Source: Chryseobacterium gregarium DSM 19109
GTDB lineage: Bacteria > Bacteroidota > Bacteroidia > Flavobacteriales > Weeksellaceae
Reading direction: 5' to 3'
DNA: 64,000 bases
Assembly: GCF_000430845.1 (NCBI RefSeq)
Contig: NZ_AUMU01000010.1
Location: forward strand, 1 to 64,000
The notes beneath the pieces are model-generated. The model saw only the letters and a program-made list of their open reading frames with translations, was not told the origin of the DNA and ran no database searches. Each line of letters begins with the position of its first letter. Position 1 is the stretch's first letter. Positions 17,953 through 26,251 of this stretch are shown in pieces. A program made the translations under genes and the position numbers.

Positions 17953-18282
17953 TTAAAAGCCTGAAGCTTTATTGTATTTGTCGTGATTCTCTTTTTCCAT
18001 CAATTCTTTAATTTTCTTCTCTTCCCAATTGCTTCCGAAGATAAACGCGGGAACAAATACACGCAGCGCATAAACGGCGACACCAATTCCCCAGAATATC
18101 GGAAGGGTAAAATATTTCAGATGCCAGATGCTTTCATGGGGTTTTAATTCCCTGTAATTCATTAGTAAAATAAAAATATTTACGGCTACATAAATAAAGA
18201 TAAAAACATAGAAGTTCTTAATTTTCTTTACTCTTCTTTCTGCTTCTTTGTACTTGATGTCGTCTTGGTCTATAGTGTTCAT
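17953..18282 (-). CDS. 2TM domain protein
   Basis: 109 residues from MNTIDQDD (an upstream ATG at 18366 lies inside the kinase gene). It shows RRVKKIKNFYVF, two helices (about 25-43 and 58-78) and NWEEKKIKELMEKEN. It sits 10 bases downstream of the kinase stop and 6 bases before the methyltransferase start. The first helix is more hydrophobic and less Asn-rich than the other locus copies, suggesting specialisation after duplication. Confidence 0.85.
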   Translation of the reverse strand: MNTIDQDDIKYKEAERRVKKIKNFYVFIFIYVAVNIFILLMNYRELKPHESIWHLKYFTLPIFWGIGVAVYALRVFVPAFIFGSNWEEKKIKELMEKENHDKYNKASGF

Positions 18283-18292
18283 GAGATTATTT

Positions 18293-19609
18293 CTAGATTT
18301 TGTTTTGTTTTTCCATGATTTTTCTGATTTTCTTTTCTTCCCAGCTTTTACCGACGGCAAAGACATTCATCCCGTGTGCCGCAATTCCGATTCCCCACCC
18401 CAGCATAGGAAAATAAAACCAGATGTCATCAGGGCTGGTCATTAAATTGATGATAATTAAAACAGGAATCACGATGCAGTATGAAATAAGGTTTCCGTAA
18501 AAACTTTTGATCTCCTTCACCCGTTTCTGGGCTCTTTCGTAGGCTTTGCTTTTATCCTCAGATTTAATATTGACTTCATTGGGCTTAGAGACTAGTACCG
18601 GAAGTTTTACTTTAAAATAATCTCCGGACTTTTCAATAAAAACGTTGCGCTTCGTAAGCAGGGCATATCTTTGTACAATATTCGATAATCCGATTCCTGA
18701 ACTCTCCTTGATCTGCTCCCTTACCTGCAGGTTGTTTTCAATACACAGCGTATCATTTTCTGAAAATATTTTAATAATCAGCGGTTTTGCGGAAGTGGCA
18801 AAATTATGTTTGATACAGTTTTCAAGAAGCAGCTGCAGAGACAGCGGAACCACAAACCTGCGGTAATCTTCTTTCCGGACGTTAAATTCAAAATCCACGC
18901 TGTCTTCAAACCTTGTTTTCAGTAAATTACAGTAGGTTTTTGCAAATTCCAGTTCATCTTCCACCGTTACCAGTTCTTTGTCTTTTTGCTCCAGGACATA
19001 CCGGTAAATCTTTGACATAGAAGCGGTAAACTTCTGGGCCTGCCGTGGATTTTCATCTATTAATGAGCTTAATACATTTAAGGAATTAAACAGGAAATGA
19101 GGATCCAGCTGGTTTTTCAGGCTTTCAAACTGGGCGTTTGCCGATTTTGCAATCAGTTTCTGCTCCACCACTTCTTTTCTGGATGTTTTTTTCAGCTCTT
19201 CCATAAAGCCCCGGGCATGGAGAAAAGCGGAGATCAGGAGTGCCACATTGATGGTAAACCAATTGATGAAATTGTATTTTCCCGAGAAATATTCTTCGGT
19301 GGTTGCGGTTTTCTGAAAAATAACAAAGTTCACATAATTACAGAAATACACCAGGATGATATTGGCAATTAAGATCGAAACAATACTGATAACAGCTCTT
19401 TTGGTGGTTGCTTCGGACCAGGGGAACTTTTTATTCAGAAAATCATTGATCAGCCCGTTCCCCATCCCTAACACGAATGAGTACATCAGGCAGACGGCAA
19501 CGGTGAGCACAAAGTTTTCCAGGTTCTTTTCATGGGTAAAGCCAAAGAAAAAAACCATGGAAGTGCCTAGTGATATCCAGCATAAAGTAATAAGGTTCTT
19601 ACGTTTCAT
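18293..19609 (-). CDS. LytS-type sensor histidine kinase with C-terminal 2TM domain
   Basis: 438 residues from the ATG at 19609. Four N-terminal helices (about 8-24, 34-52, 70-92, 116-132), a cytosolic coil, then the His_kinase domain: FESLKNQLDPHFLFNSLNVLSSL with phospho-acceptor H171, and a HATPase_c part with N-box LLLENCIKHN and G-box ESSGIGLSNIVQRY. After about residue 345 comes a 2TM domain ending SWEEKKIRKIMEKQ, almost identical to the free-standing 2TM protein at 16827-17120. The fusion makes the 2TM unit a probable physical part of signalling. The likely partner is the LytTR regulator at 15719-16462. The signal is unknown. Confidence 0.9.
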   Translation of the reverse strand: MKRKNLITLCWISLGTSMVFFFGFTHEKNLENFVLTVAVCLMYSFVLGMGNGLINDFLNKKFPWSEATTKRAVISIVSILIANIILVYFCNYVNFVIFQKTATTEEYFSGKYNFINWFTINVALLISAFLHARGFMEELKKTSRKEVVEQKLIAKSANAQFESLKNQLDPHFLFNSLNVLSSLIDENPRQAQKFTASMSKIYRYVLEQKDKELVTVEDELEFAKTYCNLLKTRFEDSVDFEFNVRKEDYRRFVVPLSLQLLLENCIKHNFATSAKPLIIKIFSENDTLCIENNLQVREQIKESSGIGLSNIVQRYALLTKRNVFIEKSGDYFKVKLPVLVSKPNEVNIKSEDKSKAYERAQKRVKEIKSFYGNLISYCIVIPVLIIINLMTSPDDIWFYFPMLGWGIGIAAHGMNVFAVGKSWEEKKIRKIMEKQNKI

Positions 19610-19626
19610 GATTGATTTTCTTGATT

Positions 19627-19634
19627 CAAAATTA
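19627..19634 (-). promoter_or_regulatory. Promoter -7 element for the kinase operon
   Basis: Minus-strand TAATTTTG fits TAnnTTTG, 17 bases upstream of the kinase ATG. Confidence 0.5.
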
Positions 19635-19699
19635 ACGGATATTACGGCTATGGCCAACTATTTTCTGCTGAAACGTTGTTTTCCGTCACTGAAGGGCAT

Positions 19700-19726
19700 A
19701 AAAAAACCTTCCGCCGCCGGAAGGTT
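19700..19726 (-). terminator. Terminator after the periplasmic tetratricopeptide-like gene
   Basis: AACCTTCCG (19705-19713) pairs with CGGAAGGTT (19718-19726) around CCGC; seven T follow on the minus strand. Confidence 0.9.
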
Positions 19727-19745
19727 AGTATATATATTTCTACTG

Positions 19746-20396
19746 TTATTTTTTAGCTCCGTTAATGAAATATTCGGCTTCTGCCTTGCCCCAGTTCGGT
19801 TCTAATGCAGATTTCGGGGTATAGGAATTAAATTTTGCCAAAGCATCCTTAAACTGCTCCATTCCTTTGGTCTTGCTGCCTCCGTACTGTTCAGGCGTAA
19901 AGTAAGTATCCTCTGCCTTAATTAAAGCGATTCTCGGATTGGCAGGATCCAGTTTTTCAGCCTTTTTGAGTTCTTCGGTGGCTTTCATCCCGTCTGTCAT
20001 ATATCTTTCCTGAGGATTAACCATCATTTTTAAAGAATACATCATTTTGCTTAACAGATGGATTTCCGAATTATCAGTAGGTGCAACGTGAGAGGCAGCC
20101 TCAATGTATTTTCCGGCTACGCCTGCTATAAAATCAAGATCATCGGTTTTTCCCTGCTGCTGCTGCATTCGCCCTTTCTGGATGTTGGCTAAAGCAGCAT
20201 AGTAAAACGGCAGCCAGTTGTTTTCATCCTTCCCTGCAATCCGGTGAAAATTATTGGATAGTGCCGTGAATTCTTCAGGGGTTTTTGACGTTTCAATTTT
20301 AGCAATGTTTTCTTTCATTGCTTTTTCATAATCAGATTGGGCGAAAGCTGTTAAACTTACAAAAGCTAAAGCAAAGCTTAATAGATATTTCTTCAT
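19746..20396 (-). CDS. Periplasmic TPR-like protein
   Basis: 216 residues with a clear signal peptide (LAFVSLTAFAQS, cut near residue 19). The mature part is helical, and LAPFYYAALANIQ-like and MMYSLKMMVNPQER helices followed by EELKKAEKLDPANPRIALIKA give at least one recognisable tetratricopeptide unit. Proteins like this are common in Bacteroidota and act as protein-interaction scaffolds in the periplasm. A strong terminator closes its transcript; a TonB-receptor gene lies 96 bases upstream on the same strand. Confidence 0.7.
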   Translation of the reverse strand: MKKYLLSFALAFVSLTAFAQSDYEKAMKENIAKIETSKTPEEFTALSNNFHRIAGKDENNWLPFYYAALANIQKGRMQQQQGKTDDLDFIAGVAGKYIEAASHVAPTDNSEIHLLSKMMYSLKMMVNPQERYMTDGMKATEELKKAEKLDPANPRIALIKAEDTYFTPEQYGGSKTKGMEQFKDALAKFNSYTPKSALEPNWGKAEAEYFINGAKK

Positions 20397-20492
20397 TTTT
20401 CTTATTTTTTAAAGGTTGTATTTTATAAATTATTCAAAGATATGTATTAATTTAGATAGTTAAATGACCAAAATTGTCGTTTATCTGTATTT

Positions 20493-22736
20493 TTATAGGT
20501 TATTGTTAATGGCATCCTGTGTCTTATCCACTCCGAAGCTGATAAAAGCCCCTATAAAAACAAAGGTATTTACGGGCGGAACTACGGCTGATCTTCTTGC
20601 CCCGTCTCCTGAATTTGAAAAGTTATATCCGTATACATTTTTAGATCCTAATATATTGGAAACACTCAATACCAATATGGTAAAGGCCTTTGCATCTTTT
20701 TTACCCAGGTTCGGAAGGTAATTCAGGCTGAAGTTCAGGGCATTAAAACTCTTCAGGCGGCCTTCATGCCTGATATAATATTCAGGCTCTCCATTAAAAT
20801 TTTTGGAAGCGATATCATAATAAGGACGCCCTTTTGCATAGGTATAAGAGAGATTAAAACCGGTTTTCCATTGGGTCACAAACTTTTTTGCCACTGCGGA
20901 TATCGTATGTTCTGAAGCGAAATTAGGTTTCAGGCTAAAAGGATAATTCATAAAGTCTCTTTTGGAATCCAGAAAAGAATAGCTGATCCAGTAGTCGATA
21001 TTGTTAAATGTTTTTTTATCCCTCCAGAAAAGTTCCAGCCCTTTGGCATAGCCATATCCATTATTATTATCGGCAGTCTGGACATATTGATTCTGACCGT
21101 CAACATACGGCAGGTTTTTAACTTTCAGCAAATCATCATATTTTTTGTAAAAAGCTTCAAACCTCAGGCTCCTTCTGTCTGTCGCCCTCTGGATCTGGAA
21201 AATATAATGCTGTGATTTCTGAAAGTCCAGGCTTATCGGCCTATTGATGTATTTACTTTCCGGGTTCTGGTAGAAAAGTCCGTATGCCAGAGAAGTAGTC
21301 CAGTCTTTGGCCAGACGGTAAGCTAAGGCTAAACGAGGTGCCATATTGCTTTTTCCAAGATAAGAGGAATGCTCTGCCCTCACTCCTATTTTTGCAGACA
21401 GGTGATTACTGAACCCCAGATCGGTCTCCACAAAGGTTGCTGAAATCAGATCTTTATAATTCTTCTCAGCAAAATCATTGAAGTTCATTTTTTCACTTGA
21501 GCTATTTAACTCAAATCCTCCCCGCAGTGCGCTGATTTTGTTGATCTTTCTTTCCAGGACTGCTTTAAAGTTAATGTAATTTCCATCTGTTAAGATATTT
21601 GTACTCCCTGTTTCTCTATTATTTTTTTCTGTTGAAAAATTAAGATCTGACCAGTTAAAGGAATAAGAAGTCCCTGCATTCAGCAGGTATTTCCCGAATT
21701 TTTGCCTGAATGAGAGATTATGATATGTATTTTTTCCTTTCAGATTAACCAACGAAAAATCATTTTCAGGTTCCAGGCTTGACGTTTTTACCCCCAGACT
21801 GTTGGCACTGTACATGCCATAGTATTTAAAAAACCCTCCTGATTTTGTTTTGATCCTGAAATTAAAGTCGCTATTGATACCATTCGGCGCATCCGTAAAG
21901 CTGGTGTTAAAATTAAAGATTTCCTGCATCAGTTTCAGGTTGGAATATCCTAAACTTGCCCCGTAAGAATAGTTCTTATTGTCACTCAATTTCTGAAAAC
22001 TTCCGTTCAGAAAGATGGGTGAAACCCCGAAATCGTAAGAATTCTGGTCCGGAAGATCCACGCTTTCCAGCATCAGGGCACCGGATAAAGCCTGCCCGTA
22101 CAAAGCAGAATACCCACCGCTTGAAAATATATTTCCTTTGAAAAGCGAAGTATTGAAACGGTCCCGGCCTGCGATTCCCGGCACTGAATTGGAGAAATAA
22201 TTGTTGATCAGGCTTCCGTCCATAAAGATTTTTGACTCAGCCCCGGTTCCGCCTCTGATGAAAAGCCCTTCCGTTTCGCCTACTTTCTGTACCCCTGGAA
22301 GATAAGTCAGTGCTGAAGATATCTGCCCGTTTGCTCCTGCTGTAGTATAAATATCAATCGGGGTCAGAAGTGCCGTTGCCCTCTTTTTGTCGCTGGCTTC
22401 AATAGAGCCTGCGGACACCACCACCGCATCGATTTCATTAATCTGTTCTTTCAGCTCTGCATTGATGAAAAGCTCCTGGTTTTCAACAACAACAGATTTT
22501 TCTACGTCATCGTATTTCGGGTGGGTGAAGGTTAAAACCTGGGTTCCTTTTTCCGAAGTTTCAAAAGAGAAATTTCCGTCTGCATCAGTAGTTGCTCCGT
22601 CGTAGGTATTCTTTAAGGTAACATTCACCTCTCCTACTCCCTTGTTTTTATACGTTACTTTACCTGAAATCTTTACCTGGGCAAAGTTTAAGGTAAGGGA
22701 TAAAAAAGAAATTAGAAATAGTATTTTTGTTTTCAT
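20493..22736 (-). CDS. TonB-dependent outer-membrane receptor
   Basis: 747 residues with a signal peptide (LTLNFAQ). The first domain is a carboxypeptidase-regulatory-like beta sandwich (about 20-100: VKISGKVTYKNKGVGEVNVTL), then the plug with the segment LPGVQKVGETEGLFIRGG and MDGSLINNYF, then a 22-strand barrel ending in an aromatic-terminated strand. It imports a ligand powered by TonB-ExbBD. No SusD partner or transport gene is adjacent, so the ligand (siderophore, vitamin, peptide or glycan) cannot be told. The upstream AraC regulator on the same strand may control it. Confidence 0.88.
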   Translation of the reverse strand: MKTKILFLISFLSLTLNFAQVKISGKVTYKNKGVGEVNVTLKNTYDGATTDADGNFSFETSEKGTQVLTFTHPKYDDVEKSVVVENQELFINAELKEQINEIDAVVVSAGSIEASDKKRATALLTPIDIYTTAGANGQISSALTYLPGVQKVGETEGLFIRGGTGAESKIFMDGSLINNYFSNSVPGIAGRDRFNTSLFKGNIFSSGGYSALYGQALSGALMLESVDLPDQNSYDFGVSPIFLNGSFQKLSDNKNYSYGASLGYSNLKLMQEIFNFNTSFTDAPNGINSDFNFRIKTKSGGFFKYYGMYSANSLGVKTSSLEPENDFSLVNLKGKNTYHNLSFRQKFGKYLLNAGTSYSFNWSDLNFSTEKNNRETGSTNILTDGNYINFKAVLERKINKISALRGGFELNSSSEKMNFNDFAEKNYKDLISATFVETDLGFSNHLSAKIGVRAEHSSYLGKSNMAPRLALAYRLAKDWTTSLAYGLFYQNPESKYINRPISLDFQKSQHYIFQIQRATDRRSLRFEAFYKKYDDLLKVKNLPYVDGQNQYVQTADNNNGYGYAKGLELFWRDKKTFNNIDYWISYSFLDSKRDFMNYPFSLKPNFASEHTISAVAKKFVTQWKTGFNLSYTYAKGRPYYDIASKNFNGEPEYYIRHEGRLKSFNALNFSLNYLPNLGKKDAKAFTILVLSVSNILGSKNVYGYNFSNSGDGARRSAVVPPVNTFVFIGAFISFGVDKTQDAINNNL

Positions 22737-22753
22737 AACTGATGATTTCGATT

Positions 22754-22761
22754 CAAAAGTA
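22754..22761 (-). promoter_or_regulatory. Promoter -7 element for the TonB-dependent receptor
   Basis: Minus-strand TACTTTTG fits TAnnTTTG, 17 bases upstream of the start codon. Confidence 0.55.
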
Positions 22762-22973
22762 TGACGAAATTCTGCTGCTGCTCAATTTTTGTTACCGAAT
22801 GGTTGGTTTTGTATGCTGAGCCGTTGGTTTTGTTTTTTTGATGCAGGAATGGAAATATTTTTAAGAATATGCTGCCTGCTTCTATCGGCCAGACTTTATT
22901 TTTTAGTGCAGATAGATTGGCCACCCCGTCATCGGAGGGGAATTTTTATAACAGATGGGTATGTCAATAGCTA

Positions 22974-23876
22974 TTAATTAATCGGAATACAGAAATCTAC
23001 AATCATTTTTCCTTTGGGGTGTTCCCTGAAATTGGTGTGATACACTTCAAAAGGAAAGGCTTTCCGCATGGAATAGTGGTTTTCATTCATCCATAAAAAC
23101 AGGGAAACCCAGCACTGCTCAAAATCTTCCAGCGTAAATTTACCGCTTCCGACGATAAATTTACCTGCTTCTACAGTTTCAGGAAAAACTTCAGCTTCCT
23201 GCCGCTTTAAGGGTTCATCCAGAAGCATACATGCATGAATCCTCACTTTATCCGGTGATGTTACCTTAAAGCTGTCATGATACACGGAAAGCATTTTTAC
23301 ATTTTCGCGTGGAAATAATTTCTTTGTTTCTGCCCAATCGATCAGGATATTAAAAGAAGCCTCTACGTGGGCAATCCCAAGACTCATTACTGCTGCCAGA
23401 TTCATTTCCGGAAGATCCGTTACTTTAATGTTTAAATTCATTTTAGTCCAGTTTAAAAGATTTTCTATTTGGTAAATGTACTGACTGAAAACGGCATTGA
23501 TTTGTCCGTTCCTGCTGTGTTCTGCAGAAATTCTGTGAAAACTTTCGGGTGCTGACTTTCTGAATGCGGAAGGAGATAACCCGTAATGCTTTTTAAAGGT
23601 TCTGTTAAAAGAAGAATGACTGGAAAATCCGAACTGAAGGTAAATATCCCTGACCTGTATATTCTTCCGTGAAGCCAGGTAGAACGCACATCTCTCAATT
23701 CTTCTCCGCATCATATAGCCCAGCACGGTTTCCCCTGTAATCAGCTTGAAAATCCTGTGAAAATGAAACGGTGAATAGGCAGCGGCTTCTGAAATGATTT
23801 CCAGCGTAAGCTCTGTATCTGAATGATCGTCAATATACCGGATGGCATTAACAATTCTTTTTTTATATTCTTCCAC
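22974..23876 (-). CDS. AraC-family regulator with GyrI-like ligand domain
   Basis: 300 residues, starting with GTG at 23876. The N-terminal 110 residues carry two helix-turn-helix motifs (LEIISEAAAYSPFHFHRIFK, then YLQFGFSSHSSFNRTFKKHYG with the GFSS..F.R.F.K signature). The C-terminal half (about 150-300) is a GyrI-like/AraC effector-binding fold, ending KGKMIVDFCIPIN, that binds small molecules. This arrangement is that of Rob/MarA-like regulators that sense drugs or metabolites. Adjacent genes are the TonB receptor (downstream, same strand) and the serine hydrolase (upstream). Confidence 0.9.
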   Translation of the reverse strand: MEEYKKRIVNAIRYIDDHSDTELTLEIISEAAAYSPFHFHRIFKLITGETVLGYMMRRRIERCAFYLASRKNIQVRDIYLQFGFSSHSSFNRTFKKHYGLSPSAFRKSAPESFHRISAEHSRNGQINAVFSQYIYQIENLLNWTKMNLNIKVTDLPEMNLAAVMSLGIAHVEASFNILIDWAETKKLFPRENVKMLSVYHDSFKVTSPDKVRIHACMLLDEPLKRQEAEVFPETVEAGKFIVGSGKFTLEDFEQCWVSLFLWMNENHYSMRKAFPFEVYHTNFREHPKGKMIVDFCIPIN

Positions 23877-23892
23877 TTCAGTTTATTTGCTG

Positions 23893-23900
23893 CAAAAATA
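23893..23900 (-). promoter_or_regulatory. Promoter -7 element for the AraC regulator
   Basis: Minus-strand TATTTTTG fits TAnnTTTG and lies 16 bases upstream of the GTG start, giving a leader of only about 10 bases. This supports the GTG as the true start. Confidence 0.55.
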
Positions 23901-24055
23901 CCAGGATCAAATGAAAACAACTTATCTTTTATTGCTAAACGGTTCCGGATAGATAATAAACACAATCCATTAAAAAGCCGTCAGCACTTTTACAGTAATG
24001 ACGGCTAATTATTTAAATACACAATACGTATTTTATTCCCTGATTACATCTATTT

Positions 24056-25520
24056 TTACAGTGTCAGGGATCTGAGTTTTTTTATCTGCTGTTCCGCATT
24101 TTTGTTTTTAGGGCTAAGTTTAAAAGACTGTTCATAGTTTTTAACCGCTAATTCTTTTTCTTCTAGCTCTGCATAGATTTCCCCCAGGCTGTCGAATGCA
24201 TTGGAGCTCGTGGGATACAGGTAAACATTCAGTTTAAAGAATTCCAGAGCATCTTTCATCCTTTTTTGGGAAATAAGTTTATAGCCCCAATTTAACTTCT
24301 TCTTCCGTCAGAATGAAATCCTTATTGCTTTTTTTGAGCCTTTTTACCGTTTCAGTTATATTTTTGTATCCGCTTTTGTCTAAATTGGCTTTTAACAATT
24401 TTGCCGATGAGGATAATCCGAAACCATTGGCTTCTTTCATATCAGGAATAAATAACCCGGCAAGTTCATCGATAAATACATCGGGTACTGCACCGGACAG
24501 GTTGGTCAGTATGATAACAGACAGATCATCCTTGGGATAGACAAATACGGCAGATCGTCCTCCGCCTACAGGAGCGAGAGCAGGATGATCTGCCCGGCTC
24601 ACTACCGGCCATCCTGCAGCATAGCCGTTCAACAGACTGCTGAAACCTGCTGTTTTTCCATTATTCAGTAAAGCTGGCTTCCAAAGGGCTTCCAGACTGG
24701 AAGGTTTTTTAAGAAGTTTCATATTTTGCAGCGCGATGATCCAGTCAGCGATTTCCGTTGCAGTAGAACTCATCCCGGCTGCTGTCTGTAATCCTTCAGG
24801 AAATGAAAAGAACATATTATTCAGTCTGCCTTTTGAAAACTGGTAACTGTCGGCGGCATTCATCACCAGTTCTTTTGTGGCCCCGAAACCGGATCTGATG
24901 GTTTTTTCCATTCCTGCTTTTTGTAACTGCTCTTTGATAATAAATTCCTGAAAGGGCATTCCGCTCAACTTATCAATGATACGCCCAAGCAGAAAATAAT
25001 TGGTCTGATTATAGCTGAATTTTTCGCCGGGCCTGAAATCATTAGGCATCGAAATGACCCTATTCCATGCTTTTTCAATAGTAGGAGCGATCATCACAGA
25101 TTCTTCTTCGTCTACCATGTCCGGGATTCCGGATGTATGAGATAAAAGCTGCTGAACGGTAACGGATTTCCAGGTTTCAGGTAGGTCTGTAAGATACTCG
25201 GAAACCGGTGAATCCAACTTTAATTTTCCAGCTTCTGCCAGCTGGACTATCGCAACACCGGTAAATGCTTTTGTGATGGAATTAATCGTAAATACGGTCT
25301 TATCACTTACAGGTATAGAATTCTGTATATTGGACAGCCCATAATTTCCTGTTTTTATAATTTTCCCATGTCTTATTACTGCCAGCTCCAAACCGGGGAT
25401 CCTTTTCTTCTGCATCTGATTCTGAATGAACAGATCAATACTGTCCTTCTGAGCAAATAGTGATGATACCCCCGAAAAAATGAGAACTACAGGGAATAGT
25501 TTTTTCGTAAAAAATTTCAT
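24056..25520 (-). pseudogene. Serine hydrolase (beta-lactamase class C-like) with TPR tail, frameshifted
   Basis: The first frame (24279-25520, 413 residues) has a signal peptide (SGVSSLFAQ), the SxxK nucleophile motif in NSITKAFTG, a YNQTNYFLLG segment matching the Tyr motif and GGGRSAVFVYP matching the third motif, all of the beta-lactamase/DD-peptidase-like fold. It stops early as TEEEVKLGL. The next frame reads NWGYKLISQKRMKDALEFFK, exactly the continuation found in homologues, then two TPR units to 24056. One extra A in the AAA at minus-strand 24291-24293 (GTTAAATTGG for GTTAATTGG) explains the break. The catalytic domain is intact. It may be a sequencing error, a recent mutation or a slippage site; the protein would be about 480 residues if joined. 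Confidence 0.8.
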
Positions 25521-25673
25521 GATAACTTAAGTTTTTTTAAGATTTTTTTAAATCTGGCGGGCCAAAGGTATGAAAATGTGTATAAATTCCACTGAATGAA
25601 AAAACCTGAGGAGTACTATCGAATTTCCGAAAATCTTTTCTACATTTAACATTATTCACTTAAATCATTCAAA

Positions 25674-26177
25674 ATGAAAAGTAAAACATTAGTATTATTA
25701 GCCGGATCTGCCCTTCTTGCTGTTTCGTGCGGCACTACCAATACCTATCAGGTGATGTCTAAAAGCAGTACCCAGACAGGCGGAACCGCAAAGTTTACCC
25801 AAAAAGGGAATGAAGTCATTATGAAACTGGATGTCACCAACCTTACTCCCGGGATCCATGCGGTACATATTCATGAAAAAGGCGACTGTTCAGCGGCGGA
25901 CGGAACGTCAACGGGCGGACACTGGAACCCTTCTAAAAATGACCATGGAAAATGGGGCGCCGAACATTTCCATATGGGGGATATCGGTAACCTCACGGCT
26001 GACCAGAGCGGGAATGCCATGCTCACATTCAAGACTGATAAATGGTGCCTTGGATGTACCGATGAATCTAAGAATATCATCGGTAAAGGCCTGATCATCC
26101 ATGCGGCGGCAGATGATTTTCATACCCAGCCGACAGGTAATGCCGGAGAAAGAGTAGGCTGTATAGAAATTAAATAA
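25674..26177 (+). CDS. sodC: Cu/Zn superoxide dismutase family lipoprotein
   Basis: 167 residues. Lipobox LLAVSC places the lipid-anchored cysteine at residue 19, so the protein is in the periplasm or on the outer membrane. Metal ligands are visible in AVHIHEKGDC (copper His pair), GGHWNP, HFHMGDIGN (bridging and zinc ligands, with the Asp) and GLIIHAAADDFHTQP (copper His). A disulfide can form between the Cys in EKGDC and the one in GCIEIK. It disproportionates superoxide outside the cytosol. It is a single gene converging on the Prc gene through a shared terminator. Confidence 0.92.
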   Translation: MKSKTLVLLAGSALLAVSCGTTNTYQVMSKSSTQTGGTAKFTQKGNEVIMKLDVTNLTPGIHAVHIHEKGDCSAADGTSTGGHWNPSKNDHGKWGAEHFHMGDIGNLTADQSGNAMLTFKTDKWCLGCTDESKNIIGKGLIIHAAADDFHTQPTGNAGERVGCIEIK

Positions 26178-26194
26178 GCCCTACTGCCTTTATA

Positions 26195-26232
26195 AAAAAG
26201 AACCGCTGATTTCCATCAGCAGTTCTTTTTTT
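26195..26232. terminator. Bidirectional terminator between sodC and the Prc gene
   Basis: GAAC-GCTGAT (26200-26210) pairs with ATCAGC-GTTC (26215-26225) around TTCC, with a small C/A mismatch, flanked by A and T runs on both sides. Confidence 0.85.
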
Positions 26233-26251
26233 ATCTGTATTATTGATGAGG

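Noticed and set aside
22733-22924. Minus-strand open frame in the gap between the TonB receptor and AraC gene
   Set aside because: It overlaps the receptor start and its promoter -7 element, has no recognisable family and reads like low-complexity translated noncoding DNA.
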